This document shows, in pieces, positions 16,301-23,718 of a stretch of 61,727 nucleotides of DNA. The DNA is from Actinomycetes bacterium (lineage in GTDB: Bacteria; Actinomycetota; Acidimicrobiia; Acidimicrobiales; RAAP-2). How positions within the stretch are numbered: the stretch's first letter is position 1; every line of letters starts with the position of its first letter. The translations under genes and the position numbers were made by a program. The notes below the pieces were generated by a model. That model was given only the letters and a program-made list of their open reading frames with translations. It was not told the origin of the DNA and did no database searches. Location: assembly GCA_021791615.1 (NCBI GenBank), contig JAJYWG010000413.1, positions 1 through 61,727 of the forward strand, in the 5' to 3' direction.

Positions 16301-17559
16301 CCGCCAAGGTGACGGCCAAGACCCCGGCCACAAAGACCGTCACAAAGACCTCGACGGCGCTGTCGGTTGCGACCACCACGACAGCGGCGCTCTCGATCAC
16401 CAAGACCCGAGCGGCGACAACAACCGCTGCGGTCACCGCCGTCGGCCAGACCATCAAGTACGACTTCTTGGTGACCAACACCGGCAACGTCACACTGCAC
16501 ACAGTGAAGGTCACCGACACCCAGTCGGTGACCGGAGAGACGCTCGCCACGGGCCCCACATGCCCGTCGGCCACCCTCGCCCCGGCCAAGACAGAGACCT
16601 GCACCGCCACCTACAAGGTCACCCAGGTCGACCTCGACAACGGCTACGTCGAAGACACCGCCAAGGTGACGGCCAAGACCCCGGCCACAAAGACAGTCAG
16701 TGGGACGACGAGCCCATTGAGGACGGCAGTTGTCCGTAAACCGGCAATTGCCCTTGCGATCTCAGTGGATCCCTCGAGCTTTTCACGGGTCGGTACAGTG
16801 CTGACCTACTCGTTCGTGGTGACCAACACCGGCAACGTGGATTTGGAGCCGGTAGTTGTTTCGGATCCTATGCCCGGACTGTCAGCCATTACCTGTCCGG
16901 CGACGAGCCTGGCTCCCGGCATGAGTGAGACGTGTACGGCCACCTATCACGTGACGGCGCAAGATCTTGCGACCGGCTCAATTCAAACGACGGCAACGGC
17001 AACGGGCACATCTGCCGTCGCTGCAGCGGTGCAAGCTACGGCTTCGACGACTTTACAAGGAAAGACCGCTGCGGCGATCTCTTTGACGAAATCGGCAAAC
17101 GTTGAAAGCGCGGCTGTGGCAGGTCAGACGATTCTTTATGACTTCGTGGTGACCAATACTGGCAACGTCACACTGCATACAGTGAAGGTCACCGACACCC
17201 AGTCGGTGACCGGAGAGACGCTCGCCACTGGCCCCACGTGCCCGTCTGCTACCCTGGCTGCAGGGGCGAAGGAGACCTGCACCGGTACGTTTGTCGTCAC
17301 CGCTGCGAATATGACGGCTGGGCAGATCACCGATACGGCAACGGCGTCAGCGATCTCTGCGAATGGAACAGTCGCCACCTCGCCCCCTTCGTCGGCGACG
17401 GTGCTCACCGGACATCCCACGAGCATCATCACGGGAGGGAATAGTCGGCATGGCGGTGATGGACCGCTTGAGCTCGGTGGCCTTGTCGTCTTCGTGCTGG
17501 GCGTAGCAGCCTTGCTTGTGGCAGTAATCCGACGGCGGTCAGACTTGCACATGGAATAG
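13363..17559 (+). CDS. Large repetitive cell-surface protein (DUF11/DUF7507-type repeats)
   Basis: A 1398-residue secreted protein. The signal peptide (RRLPVSIAAVALAGLSVAP) is followed by a beta-propeller-like region (about 55-310: GNLYNLDTKGNLYSVSS). A SpaA-like domain, a DUF7507-type repeat and a lectin/CBM-like region (about 565-770: NWYYRYRFTL, IDYLADNSVSQVYVNG) come next. Another SpaA-like domain and four more DUF7507 repeats follow, each with a TNTGNV...TVTDTQSVTGETL block. The C-terminus is a hydrophobic helix (LELGGLVVFVLGVAALLVAVI) plus RRRSD, as in sortase substrates, but no LPxTG is visible; SIITGG is the nearest candidate. A sortase follows after 19 bp. GTG 13363 is chosen for the signal peptide. 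Confidence 0.8.
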   Translation: MKHVRSRQGGLYRRLPVSIAAVALAGLSVAPTAILAGGAMDAAASTTQAVVAPQAVGPLSCATGNLYNLDTKGNLYSVSSTTGANTKVTKFTLATADFNGLGITTGGTKALVVNETVTGTKTRIYQYVATTGTKTHYTVSAAGLTYVVAGGVDPVNDLFYYGGFNTTGTFLLFAFNAATDAAIGEVGTITVPTTSAGAFADGDLAFDGKGNLYFVASVGKTANGQVFRVDVPIPAVAGTQALNATEIAAITATFEFDGIALNVNGYVYLQTPTTKKLVKVNPNGSVAATIAETGLATRAVPTDLASCSYPGTVTGEVNIAGRHGATNQFTVKVTGDGISKGNTGTTSGSSTGLQTGASEIAGPVLALPTDTYTVSQVAATGTGTTLGNYDVAYSCRSNTTVIASGTGSSVKLQFPASTTSYGAVVVCTFTDTPVVAGPHVTVAKTQATSTPVTTAGQTIHYQFSVKNTGSVPLKTVKVTDTQSVAGETLATGPTCPSTSLAVGGSETCTASYVVSTADIAAKKVADSAVAKATGTPTGTTVTSPKSTLSIPVSAAIGPVMSCTSTPNLFNTGYDKTTKKILPTKAITPNWQVAGMFPPPATHTVNSPPPATATWGVTYVGRLAPTAYAPSPYTNAQWISQQTLTHKTSGTGNWYYRYRFTLSPTAAPTRFALAIDYLADNSVSQVYVNGVAQSTYTSGLPQSKIGTTTTPANGTTPYYFKGYKSKNAAKLLLDHDWHTGPNTIVVEVKSFKPEEAFDAQMRPSILCPTMTVTKSVAGRVNPADQFTVDLKGQTGTTLASVTTTGTETTATSPAGPTRVGSTYSITDVMAAGSPDPITDYTATLTCKNTISGTSVASTSTGSSSAPSWTVKVTTPASYTCTVTNTPLPVAALSITKTRAATTTAAVTAVGQTIKYDFLVTNTGNVTLHTVKVTDTQSVTGETLATGPTCPSATLAPAKTETCTATYKVTQVDLDNGYVEDTAKVTAKTPATKTVTKTSTALSVATTTTAALSITKTRAATTTAAVTAVGQTIKYDFLVTNTGNVTLHTVKVTDTQSVTGETLATGPTCPSATLAPAKTETCTATYKVTQVDLDNGYVEDTAKVTAKTPATKTVSGTTSPLRTAVVRKPAIALAISVDPSSFSRVGTVLTYSFVVTNTGNVDLEPVVVSDPMPGLSAITCPATSLAPGMSETCTATYHVTAQDLATGSIQTTATATGTSAVAAAVQATASTTLQGKTAAAISLTKSANVESAAVAGQTILYDFVVTNTGNVTLHTVKVTDTQSVTGETLATGPTCPSATLAAGAKETCTGTFVVTAANMTAGQITDTATASAISANGTVATSPPSSATVLTGHPTSIITGGNSRHGGDGPLELGGLVVFVLGVAALLVAVIRRRSDLHME
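16026..16694 (+). repeat. Perfect 312-bp direct duplication, period 357 bp (119 codons)
   Basis: Positions 16026-16337 reappear at 16383-16694 with no difference that I can find by eye. They encode one complete DUF7507-type repeat each. A partial third copy with a few silent changes is at about 17140-17250. The lack of synonymous drift points to recent duplication or ongoing gene conversion. Confidence 0.9.
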
Positions 17560-17578
17560 GCGGGTGGGAGGCAGTAGG

Positions 17579-18280
17579 GTGAGGGTACGTTCGTCCAGGG
17601 AGGGCAGGCTCTCCCGCCAGGGCTGGCGCCCCCTGCTCGTTGCGGCGCTGTTGCTGTGTGCCTGTGGTGCAGTGCTGCTGGGGATGGGCCTTGTCTCCAG
17701 TTCCACACCCGGCCCGGCTCCGTTGCCGAAGCATCCGTTCGCCGATTCGCCGCATGCTTCAGCGCCGGCATCTTCGACGGTCGCTCCGGCAGGCTCATCC
17801 GTGCCAAAGGCTCCAGTGGAAGACGCGCTGGAGCCAGATGAGCTTTCGATACCTTCGCTCGGCGTTCTTGCGCCGGTGTATCCGGAATCTATATCGACAT
17901 ACTCATTGGAGATTCCAGGCAACGTGAAGGACGTGGGAATGTGGACTGGTGGCGGCAGAATCTATGGAAGCAATGGCACTGTGCTTCTGGCAGGTCATAT
18001 AAACTGGTATAACCAAGGAAATGGGGCTCTATATGACTTGTCGAATATCCAGCCCGGGGCGGTGATATATTTGAGTGGTTCGTCTGGGAGCCCGACCGCT
18101 TGGAAAGCCGTTTCGTTGGAGGCATATCCGAAGGCGCAACTTCCGCAGGGCATTTTCGCGCCCACTGGTCCACGGAGGCTGGCGATCGTCACTTGCGGAG
18201 GGGCTTTTGATCCGGCCACGGGTCACTACGCCGACAACGTGGTAGTCATTGCCGCACCGATCGCTCCAGCGTCAACGTAG
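17579..18280 (+). CDS. Sortase family transpeptidase (class F-like)
   Basis: A 233-residue membrane-anchored protein with a hydrophobic segment (PLLVAALLLCACGAVLLGMG), a Pro/Ala/Ser linker and a sortase domain from about residue 85 (LSIPSLGVLAPVYP). The catalytic His is in GTVLLAGHINWY and the Cys in LAIVTCGGAFD. The Arg usually found shortly after the Cys is not seen: the tail reads TGHYADNVVVIAAP, with no Arg. It probably anchors the surface protein encoded just upstream. GTG 17579 has GGGAGG seven bases before it; the GTG at 17564 does not. The sequence after about 17870 is less GC-rich than its surroundings. Confidence 0.8.
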   Translation: MRVRSSREGRLSRQGWRPLLVAALLLCACGAVLLGMGLVSSSTPGPAPLPKHPFADSPHASAPASSTVAPAGSSVPKAPVEDALEPDELSIPSLGVLAPVYPESISTYSLEIPGNVKDVGMWTGGGRIYGSNGTVLLAGHINWYNQGNGALYDLSNIQPGAVIYLSGSSGSPTAWKAVSLEAYPKAQLPQGIFAPTGPRRLAIVTCGGAFDPATGHYADNVVVIAAPIAPAST

Positions 18281-18289
18281 AGCCGGGCT

Positions 18290-19006
18290 ATGCGTCGTCC
18301 CCGCGTTGCTGGCATCTACGATGATCTGGTGCGTGATGTCGTAGATCCGGTCGCAGTCCGCTATGCCGACGAGCACTCCACTGCACCGCCTGCCTACCTG
18401 AGCGCTGTCGAGGAGACGACGCGACGAGACTTTCCGGCGTGGGGAATGATGGTGGGTCGCCAAGAGGGTCGGTTCTTGGGGCTCCTTGTGTTTGCGACGA
18501 ATGCTCGAAGCGTCCTAGAGATCGGCACTTTCACCGGGTACTCGGCGATCGCGATGGCTTCCGGGCTGTCCTCCGGCGGCAAGATCCAGACCTGCGAGGT
18601 GGACCCGCACCATGCCGCCACGGCTCGCCGAAATATCGAGGCCAGTCCCTATGCAGATCGAATCGAGATCCTCGAGGGACCAGCCCTCGAGTCGATCGCC
18701 CGATTGTCGGGCCCTTTCGACTTGGTGTTCATCGATGCCGACAAAGCTGGATATGACGCTTATTTTGAAGCGGTGTTACCAAAACTCGCCAGCCGCGGTC
18801 TTATCCTTGCGGACAACACGTTGTACCACGGGGAAGTGCTTGAAGACGTAGCATCCGACCCTAATGCCGCTGCGCTCAAGCGGTTCAACGACAAACTGGT
18901 TGCCGACCCGCGGGTCGTCTGTGCCCTCACGACTATTCGTGACGGGGTTACCCTCATTCGCCGAGCCGACGCAGGCCTCGGTGAAGAGCCTGTCATTCTG
19001 GGCTGA
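18290..19006 (+). CDS. SAM-dependent O-methyltransferase (family 3, COMT-like)
   Basis: A 238-residue class I methyltransferase. Motif I is VLEIGTFTGYSAIAMA (SAM-binding), then TCEVDPHHAATARRN, the catalytic/metal segment DLVFIDADKAGYDAYFE and LILADNTLYHGEV. These match divalent-cation-dependent O-methyltransferases acting on catechol-like or CoA-ester substrates. The substrate cannot be read from sequence. It lies 10 bp after the sortase and 17 bp before the PHP gene, so it probably leads or joins the operon 18290-21485. Confidence 0.85.
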   Translation: MRRPRVAGIYDDLVRDVVDPVAVRYADEHSTAPPAYLSAVEETTRRDFPAWGMMVGRQEGRFLGLLVFATNARSVLEIGTFTGYSAIAMASGLSSGGKIQTCEVDPHHAATARRNIEASPYADRIEILEGPALESIARLSGPFDLVFIDADKAGYDAYFEAVLPKLASRGLILADNTLYHGEVLEDVASDPNAAALKRFNDKLVADPRVVCALTTIRDGVTLIRRADAGLGEEPVILG

Positions 19007-19023
19007 GTGGTCAGCGAGTTGGC

Positions 19024-19950
19024 ATGATCGACTATCACCTCCACCTCTGGCCTCATTCGCAGCGTGACGTCGAGCTGGCTGTGGACCAAGTGGCGGCCTA
19101 CTGCGAGCGAGCAGCGGCAGCTGGAGTTGTGGAGATTGCTATCACCGAGCATCTGTTCCGGTTTACCCAAGCCGTTCCGGTTGTAGGAGCCTTCTGGGAT
19201 GACGACGAGATCTCACCCAGCTTGAAGAAATCAATGGCCGCGTATTGGGATTTTCATGCTCGGGCAGACTTGGACGTATATGTGGAGACGGTTCTGGCGG
19301 CAAAGAAGGCGGGGCTGCCAGTGGTGATGGGACTGGAGGTGGACCACTATCCCGGTCGCATGGAGCAGGTCGCTGCGCTTCTGAGTGGCTACCCCTTCGA
19401 CGTGCTCCTCGGGTCGATCCACTGGTTGGGGGCATGGCGCTTCGACGACCTCGACGATCCGCTCTCGATGGCTGAGTGGTCAGTGCGCGATGTTGACGCC
19501 ACGTGGGAGTCGTACACTCGAGCGATCGAAGAGTTGGCTGCCAGCGGTACGTGTGACGTGCTTGCTCACCCCGACCTGGTCAAGGTTGTGGGGCGGTACC
19601 CTGGGAGCCCGGCCGAGTGGTGGGATCGCATTGCCGAAGCCGCGGCTGCGTCGAACATGGCGGCCGAATTGTCGTCGGCAGGTTGGCGAAAGCCAGTTGC
19701 CGAGCAGTACCCGGCATTGCCGCTTCTCGTGCGTCTCGCTGCCCGTGGGGTTCCTCTGACGACTGCTTCGGACGCACATCGCCACGAGCACGTGGCGGAT
19801 CGAACCGAGGATCTGCGGGCAATCCTCGACCAGCTCGGAGTTGATCACCTCCAGGGGTATCGCCGGCGACAGCCCCATTGGGTGCCGCTCGCTTCGCCGG
19901 GTCTCGCTGGTTCTGCACCCTCCCACATCGTGCCTGCAAGTGAGGAGTAG
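19024..19950 (+). CDS. PHP-domain histidinol-phosphatase-like phosphoesterase
   Basis: A 308-residue PHP-superfamily protein. Metal ligands are visible in order: DYHLHLWPHS (His-x-His), IAITEHLFRF (Glu-His), MGLEVDHYPG, LLGSIHWLG (His), CDVLAHPDLVK (His) and TASDAHRHEHVADR (Asp-x-His). This is the HisJ-type histidinol phosphatase layout, so it probably dephosphorylates L-histidinol phosphate. No other his genes are in the window, so a different phosphoester substrate is possible. It lies between the methyltransferase and the histidine kinase with small gaps. Confidence 0.8.
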   Translation: MIDYHLHLWPHSQRDVELAVDQVAAYCERAAAAGVVEIAITEHLFRFTQAVPVVGAFWDDDEISPSLKKSMAAYWDFHARADLDVYVETVLAAKKAGLPVVMGLEVDHYPGRMEQVAALLSGYPFDVLLGSIHWLGAWRFDDLDDPLSMAEWSVRDVDATWESYTRAIEELAASGTCDVLAHPDLVKVVGRYPGSPAEWWDRIAEAAAASNMAAELSSAGWRKPVAEQYPALPLLVRLAARGVPLTTASDAHRHEHVADRTEDLRAILDQLGVDHLQGYRRRQPHWVPLASPGLAGSAPSHIVPASEE

Positions 19951-19958
19951 CTTCAGCG

Positions 19959-21485
19959 ATGCCGACCCCAGCGGAGCTGGCTGTTGAGTACACCGAGCTC
20001 AGGCCTGACGAGCTCGAGCACCTCCAGCGTCTCTTGGGATCGTGGTCAGTTCTGGCTGACCTGTCCTTTTCCGATCTCCTTCTCGTCGTAGGCGTCACGA
20101 AGCCTCAAGGAGATATCGGAGGTGAAGATCCCGAACTGGTCGTCCTCGGGCAGATCCGGCCGAGCAATCGCCCAACGCTTGTAGAGCAGGACTTGGTGGG
20201 TCAGACGGTGCGCGAAACGGCTTGGAGCTTGAGCGCAACGGCGCTGCGAGAAGGGCGAGTAGTCCGAGGGGCTGTGCACCATCCGATCATCGGCGATTCG
20301 GTCCCGGTGGAGAACATTCCCGTGCGCTACGGCACGGAGGTCATCGCAGTGCTTCTGCGTGTGACGCAGGCTTCCCTGAATGCACCGACGAGTATGTACG
20401 AGCGGACCTACCTTGACGTGTTCGAGCGCCTCGCGCGGATGGTGGCGGAGTCTGCCTTCCCGTTTCCGGAGGAAGATGTCGGCACGGAAGAGTCGCCCAG
20501 GGTTGGCGACGGTTTCGTCCTGGTTGATGCGGAAGGAAGGGTGGAGTTCGCGTCTCCGAATGCCATGAACGCATTTCACCGCATGGGGGTGTACTCGTCT
20601 CCAGAAGGTCGCCGCTTCACCGAGCTCGGAGTCGAAGAGTCGGCCGTCGAATGGGCTCTCGCGACGGGTCGGCCAGTTGTGGAGGAAGTCGAGCGTCGGC
20701 CCGACGTAATTGTCCTGGTCCACTGCATTCCGCTCTTGTCCCACGGCGCAGTGACAGGCGCCATGATCCTGCTTCGCGACGTCACCGACGTTCGCCGATT
20801 GGACCGCCTCCTGCTATCGAAAGATGCTGCAATCCGTGAGGTCCATCATCGAGTGAAGAACAACCTCCAGACCATCTCTTCTCTCCTGAGCCTTCAGGCC
20901 CGCCGGGTGGCCATGGGTGCCGGACGCGAAGCTCTTCGAGAGGCCGAACGCCGGGTTCGCTCGATCGCGTTGGTGCACGAGATCCTCTCGCGTGATCCAG
21001 GTGAACAGGTGCCGTTCGACACCATTGTCACATCACTGGTGCAGATGGCGAGCGATTCGGTGGTGTCGTCGCGCGGCGTGGAGATCTCGGTCAGCGGCGA
21101 TCTCGGCCATGTGGCCGCTGACGTAGCCACTCCTCTGGCGGTCATTCTCGCAGAAGTTCTCCAGAACGCCGTCGAGCACGCGTTCGCCCCGACCGAACCA
21201 GCCCTGGATGGCGAAATCCCATCTGGTGGAGGCACTGGGGAGCCGGTGGGGCACGTATGGGTGCTCCTGGAGGATCGAGGGAACGAGCTCGCCTTGTCCG
21301 TCCGCGATGATGGCTGTGGACTGCCACCAGCCTTCGATATCGAAGAGACGGACAGCCTCGGCCTGTCCATCGTGCGAGACCTGGTCATGACTCAGCTTGG
21401 AGGGACTATCGCCCTCCAGAGGGTGCCAGAAGTTGAAGGGCAAGGGACCCTGGTGACCATCGCGGTCCCCTCGGCACCCAGTTGA
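19959..21485 (+). CDS. pdtaS: PdtaS-type cytosolic sensor histidine kinase
   Basis: A 508-residue soluble kinase without membrane segments. An N-terminal GAF-like domain (to about residue 160) and a PAS-like domain (GFVLVDAEGRVEFASPNAM, about 185-285) are followed by a HisKA_2 box with the phospho-acceptor in IREVHHRVKNNLQTISSLL and a HATPase domain (LQNAVEHAF, VRDDGCGLPPAF, GLSIVRDLV). This matches mycobacterial PdtaS, which phosphorylates the antiterminator-type regulator PdtaR; no pdtaR is in the window. The convergent whiB next door mirrors the Rv3219-Rv3220c arrangement in Mycobacterium tuberculosis. Confidence 0.88.
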   Translation: MPTPAELAVEYTELRPDELEHLQRLLGSWSVLADLSFSDLLLVVGVTKPQGDIGGEDPELVVLGQIRPSNRPTLVEQDLVGQTVRETAWSLSATALREGRVVRGAVHHPIIGDSVPVENIPVRYGTEVIAVLLRVTQASLNAPTSMYERTYLDVFERLARMVAESAFPFPEEDVGTEESPRVGDGFVLVDAEGRVEFASPNAMNAFHRMGVYSSPEGRRFTELGVEESAVEWALATGRPVVEEVERRPDVIVLVHCIPLLSHGAVTGAMILLRDVTDVRRLDRLLLSKDAAIREVHHRVKNNLQTISSLLSLQARRVAMGAGREALREAERRVRSIALVHEILSRDPGEQVPFDTIVTSLVQMASDSVVSSRGVEISVSGDLGHVAADVATPLAVILAEVLQNAVEHAFAPTEPALDGEIPSGGGTGEPVGHVWVLLEDRGNELALSVRDDGCGLPPAFDIEETDSLGLSIVRDLVMTQLGGTIALQRVPEVEGQGTLVTIAVPSAPS

Positions 21486-21644
21486 GCAATCGTCCCTTTG
21501 GAATCGCCGGTAGCCGGGTTCTCTTGTGTCCTACAGGCAGGGTCGGGGGGCGGTCTGATGACGGCACCCGCTTGCCTTGGCCGCGTGTGGCCGCGTGGGG
21601 CAGTACGCCGACGGCAGGGCAGCGATCAGTACCTCGAAGGCGCC

Positions 21645-21935
21645 TCAGCCCGCCCTCCGCCGGGCGGCCAACCAGGCCTTGCGCAGCTTGCGGCGCTCTT
21701 CTTCCGAGGTTCCGCCCCACACCCCGGACTCCTGGTTCGTGGCCAATGCGAAGTCCAGGCACGGCTCTTGGGCCTCACAGGTGCGGCAGACACCCTTCGC
21801 AGCCTCGATCTGCTCGACTGCCGGCCCGGTGGTCCCGATGGGAAAGAAGAGATCGGGCTCGGTGTCTCGACACGCGGCCAATCGCCGCCAGTCGTCGGCA
21901 TCCCAGTCCACCGTTCGGTTCCACATCAACGCCAT
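21645..21935 (-). CDS. whiB1: WhiB-family Fe-S transcription factor (WhiB1-like)
   Basis: A 96-residue protein with the four WhiB cysteines: LAACRDTEPDLFFP, then GVCRTCEAQEPCLDFAL (C-x2-C-x5-C), which hold a 4Fe-4S cluster that reacts with NO and O2. The GVWGGTSEEERR turn and a basic tail (RRKLRKAWLAARRR) for DNA or sigma-factor contact follow. Proximity to pdtaS supports WhiB1 rather than another paralogue. ATG 21935 follows GGAGGA. The upstream region holds a consensus CRP-type site and a TATAAT promoter. Confidence 0.92.
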   Translation of the reverse strand: MALMWNRTVDWDADDWRRLAACRDTEPDLFFPIGTTGPAVEQIEAAKGVCRTCEAQEPCLDFALATNQESGVWGGTSEEERRKLRKAWLAARRRAG

Positions 21936-21958
21936 CGCCGGTCCTCCGCCTGCAGGAT

Positions 21959-21974
21959 TGTGAACCTTTTCACA
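21959..21974 (-). promoter_or_regulatory. CRP/FNR-type site upstream of whiB
   Basis: TGTGAACCTTTTCACA is an exact TGTGA-N6-TCACA site and a perfect palindrome apart from the 4-bp centre. It lies 24 bp upstream of the whiB start and about 45 bp downstream of the predicted transcription start, a position that suggests repression. M. tuberculosis whiB1 is known to be controlled by the cAMP receptor protein Rv3676, so the link is plausible. Confidence 0.75.
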
Positions 21975-22025
21975 TGATCGGCCCACACGGGGTGGCCGTC
22001 GGAGAAAAGGGGGTTTGACGTGGAC

Positions 22026-22053
22026 ATTATAGTGCATTGTTCGCGTCTGGCAA
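22026..22053 (-). promoter_or_regulatory. whiB promoter
   Basis: On the minus strand TTGCCA (22053-22048), 16 bp, then TATAAT (22031-22026). The -10 box is a perfect consensus. The implied start near 22019 gives a leader of about 84 nt that contains the CRP-type site. Confidence 0.6.
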
Positions 22054-22135
22054 GGGGTCGTCGAGCGATTTCTTGCCGAGCCCTTTTCCGGGCCTCCACG
22101 AGCCAACACCCTGCCGATCGTTGCAAGGAGTGCAC

Positions 22136-22876
22136 TTGACCTGGGTGTTCTCACATCGGGGGCGTACGGAGTCCCAACCGGACATCATCGACAACACCCT
22201 TCAGGCGTTTGCCGCAGCCCGGGACATCGGCTGCCATGGTGTCGAATTGGACGTCCAGCGGACGATCGACGGTGCGCTCGTCGTCCATCACGACCCCGAT
22301 GTTCCTGGCGCGGGGTTCATCCACCAACTGGATCGAGCCGCGCTGCCGTCGTACCTCCCGCTCCTAGCGGAGGCGCTCGCCATGTGCGCCGGCATGACTG
22401 TGAACGTGGAGATCAAGGCAGTGTCCGACGCCAGCCCCGGGTGGCTGGGGACGCCTGGAACGGCGTCCGAGTTCAACCGAGGCACGGCAGTGTCCACGGC
22501 GGGCATCCTCGCCGCCCTCGGATGGGCGGATCGGGCAATCGTCTCTTCGTTCGATCCGCTGATCCTCGAAGCGGTCCGGTCGACCGAACCGCGGCTTGCG
22601 GTGGGCCTGCTGCTCCCATGGAACCGAGATGCGGCAGAAGGGCTGCGCACCGCGTCTCGCTGGGGCTGGGATTCGGTGCACCCGTTCGTGACCCAGGTGA
22701 GCCCCGCATTCCTCTCCGACGCCCACGGGGCCGGTCTCCAAGTCCATGTGTGGACGGTGAACGCCCGGTCCGACCTCGAAGAAATGGTCGAGATGGGGGT
22801 CGACGCGATCATCACCGACCGGCCGGCTGAAGCGCTTCGAGTCACTCGGCACGGTCCGGCCGCATCCGGGAATTAA
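22136..22876 (+). CDS. Glycerophosphodiester phosphodiesterase
   Basis: A 246-residue GDPD-family TIM barrel that hydrolyses glycerophosphodiesters to glycerol-3-phosphate and an alcohol. Catalytic motifs are visible: SHRGRTESQPDIIDNT (His, Arg, later Asn), HGVELDVQRTIDGALVVHHDP (Glu, Asp, His pair), NVEIKAV (Glu-x-Lys), VSSFDPLILEAV and VHVWTVNARSDLEEMVEMGVDAIITDRP. There is no signal peptide, so it is cytosolic. TTG 22136 is chosen because AAGGAG lies 5 bp before it. It is divergent from whiB. Confidence 0.88.
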   Translation: MTWVFSHRGRTESQPDIIDNTLQAFAAARDIGCHGVELDVQRTIDGALVVHHDPDVPGAGFIHQLDRAALPSYLPLLAEALAMCAGMTVNVEIKAVSDASPGWLGTPGTASEFNRGTAVSTAGILAALGWADRAIVSSFDPLILEAVRSTEPRLAVGLLLPWNRDAAEGLRTASRWGWDSVHPFVTQVSPAFLSDAHGAGLQVHVWTVNARSDLEEMVEMGVDAIITDRPAEALRVTRHGPAASGN

Positions 22877-22937
22877 CTGAAGCAGCTTTCCGGACGGAGT
22901 GGCGCGACCTCCCAGTTGTCGTCCAGAATGACCGACC

Positions 22938-23717
22938 ATGAACGTCGTCGTCTGTGTCAAGCAGATTCCGGACCCGGCCGCCCCGTCGGCCATGGATCCC
23001 AGCACTCACACTTTGGTCCGGTCGGGGAAGCTCATTCTCGACGACTCGGACTCCTATGGCGTCGAGATGGCGCTCCAGCTTGCCGGAAAGGTTGAAGGCA
23101 GCCAGGTGACCCTGGTCTCGATGGCCCCGGGTGGCGAAGTGTCTGGGCTGCGGACGGCGTTGGCGATGGGTGCAGACAAGGCGATCCTCGTGAGCGACGA
23201 GGCCTTGGCCGGATCGGATGCCCTCGGAACCGCCAAAGTACTGGCGGCAGCGATCCGCCGGGCCGAGCCGGACCTTGTCGTGGCGGCCACCGAGTCCACC
23301 GATGGGTACACGGGTACGCTCCCGGTCCAAGTGGCCCAGCTCCTCGGGATGCCGTCGGTGACGTTCGCCAAGAGCGTGGACGTGACCGGCGACAAAGTGT
23401 TGGTCGAGCGTCAGACCGAAGCCGGCTACGACGAGGTGGAATGCCCGTTGCCGGCGCTGGTCACCGTGACCGCTGGCGTTGTCGAGCCTCGCTACCCGTC
23501 ATTCAAAGGGATCATGGCGGCCAAGTCCAAGCCGGTAGACACGTTGACCATCGGCGATCTCGGCATCGATGCGGCGCAAGTCGGCGCAGCAGGGGCTCGT
23601 CAGGAGATCGTCGAAGTTGCCGAAGCGGAAGTTCGCTCGGCAGGCGAGAAGGTGGTGGACGAAGGCGACGGGGCTCAGCGCATCGTCTCCTTCCTCGAAG
23701 AGGTCAAGGTGATCTGA
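22938..23717 (+). CDS. etfB: Electron transfer flavoprotein beta subunit
   Basis: A 259-residue protein starting MNVVVCVKQIPDP, the usual EtfB start. The AMP/nucleotide-binding signature (VVAATESTDGYTGTLPVQVAQLLGMP) and the conserved C-terminal VEPRYPSFKGIMAAKSKP, a recognition loop for partner dehydrogenases, follow. Together with EtfA it carries electrons from acyl-CoA and other dehydrogenases to the quinone pool. The gap to etfA is one base (TGAGATG), so they are co-translated. Confidence 0.95.
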   Translation: MNVVVCVKQIPDPAAPSAMDPSTHTLVRSGKLILDDSDSYGVEMALQLAGKVEGSQVTLVSMAPGGEVSGLRTALAMGADKAILVSDEALAGSDALGTAKVLAAAIRRAEPDLVVAATESTDGYTGTLPVQVAQLLGMPSVTFAKSVDVTGDKVLVERQTEAGYDEVECPLPALVTVTAGVVEPRYPSFKGIMAAKSKPVDTLTIGDLGIDAAQVGAAGARQEIVEVAEAEVRSAGEKVVDEGDGAQRIVSFLEEVKVI

Positions 23718-23718
23718 G

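Noticed and set aside
16026..16694. Direct repeats considered as a CRISPR array
   Set aside because: The period is 357 bp, the repeat unit is coding and in frame, and there are no short unique spacers. No cas genes are in the window.
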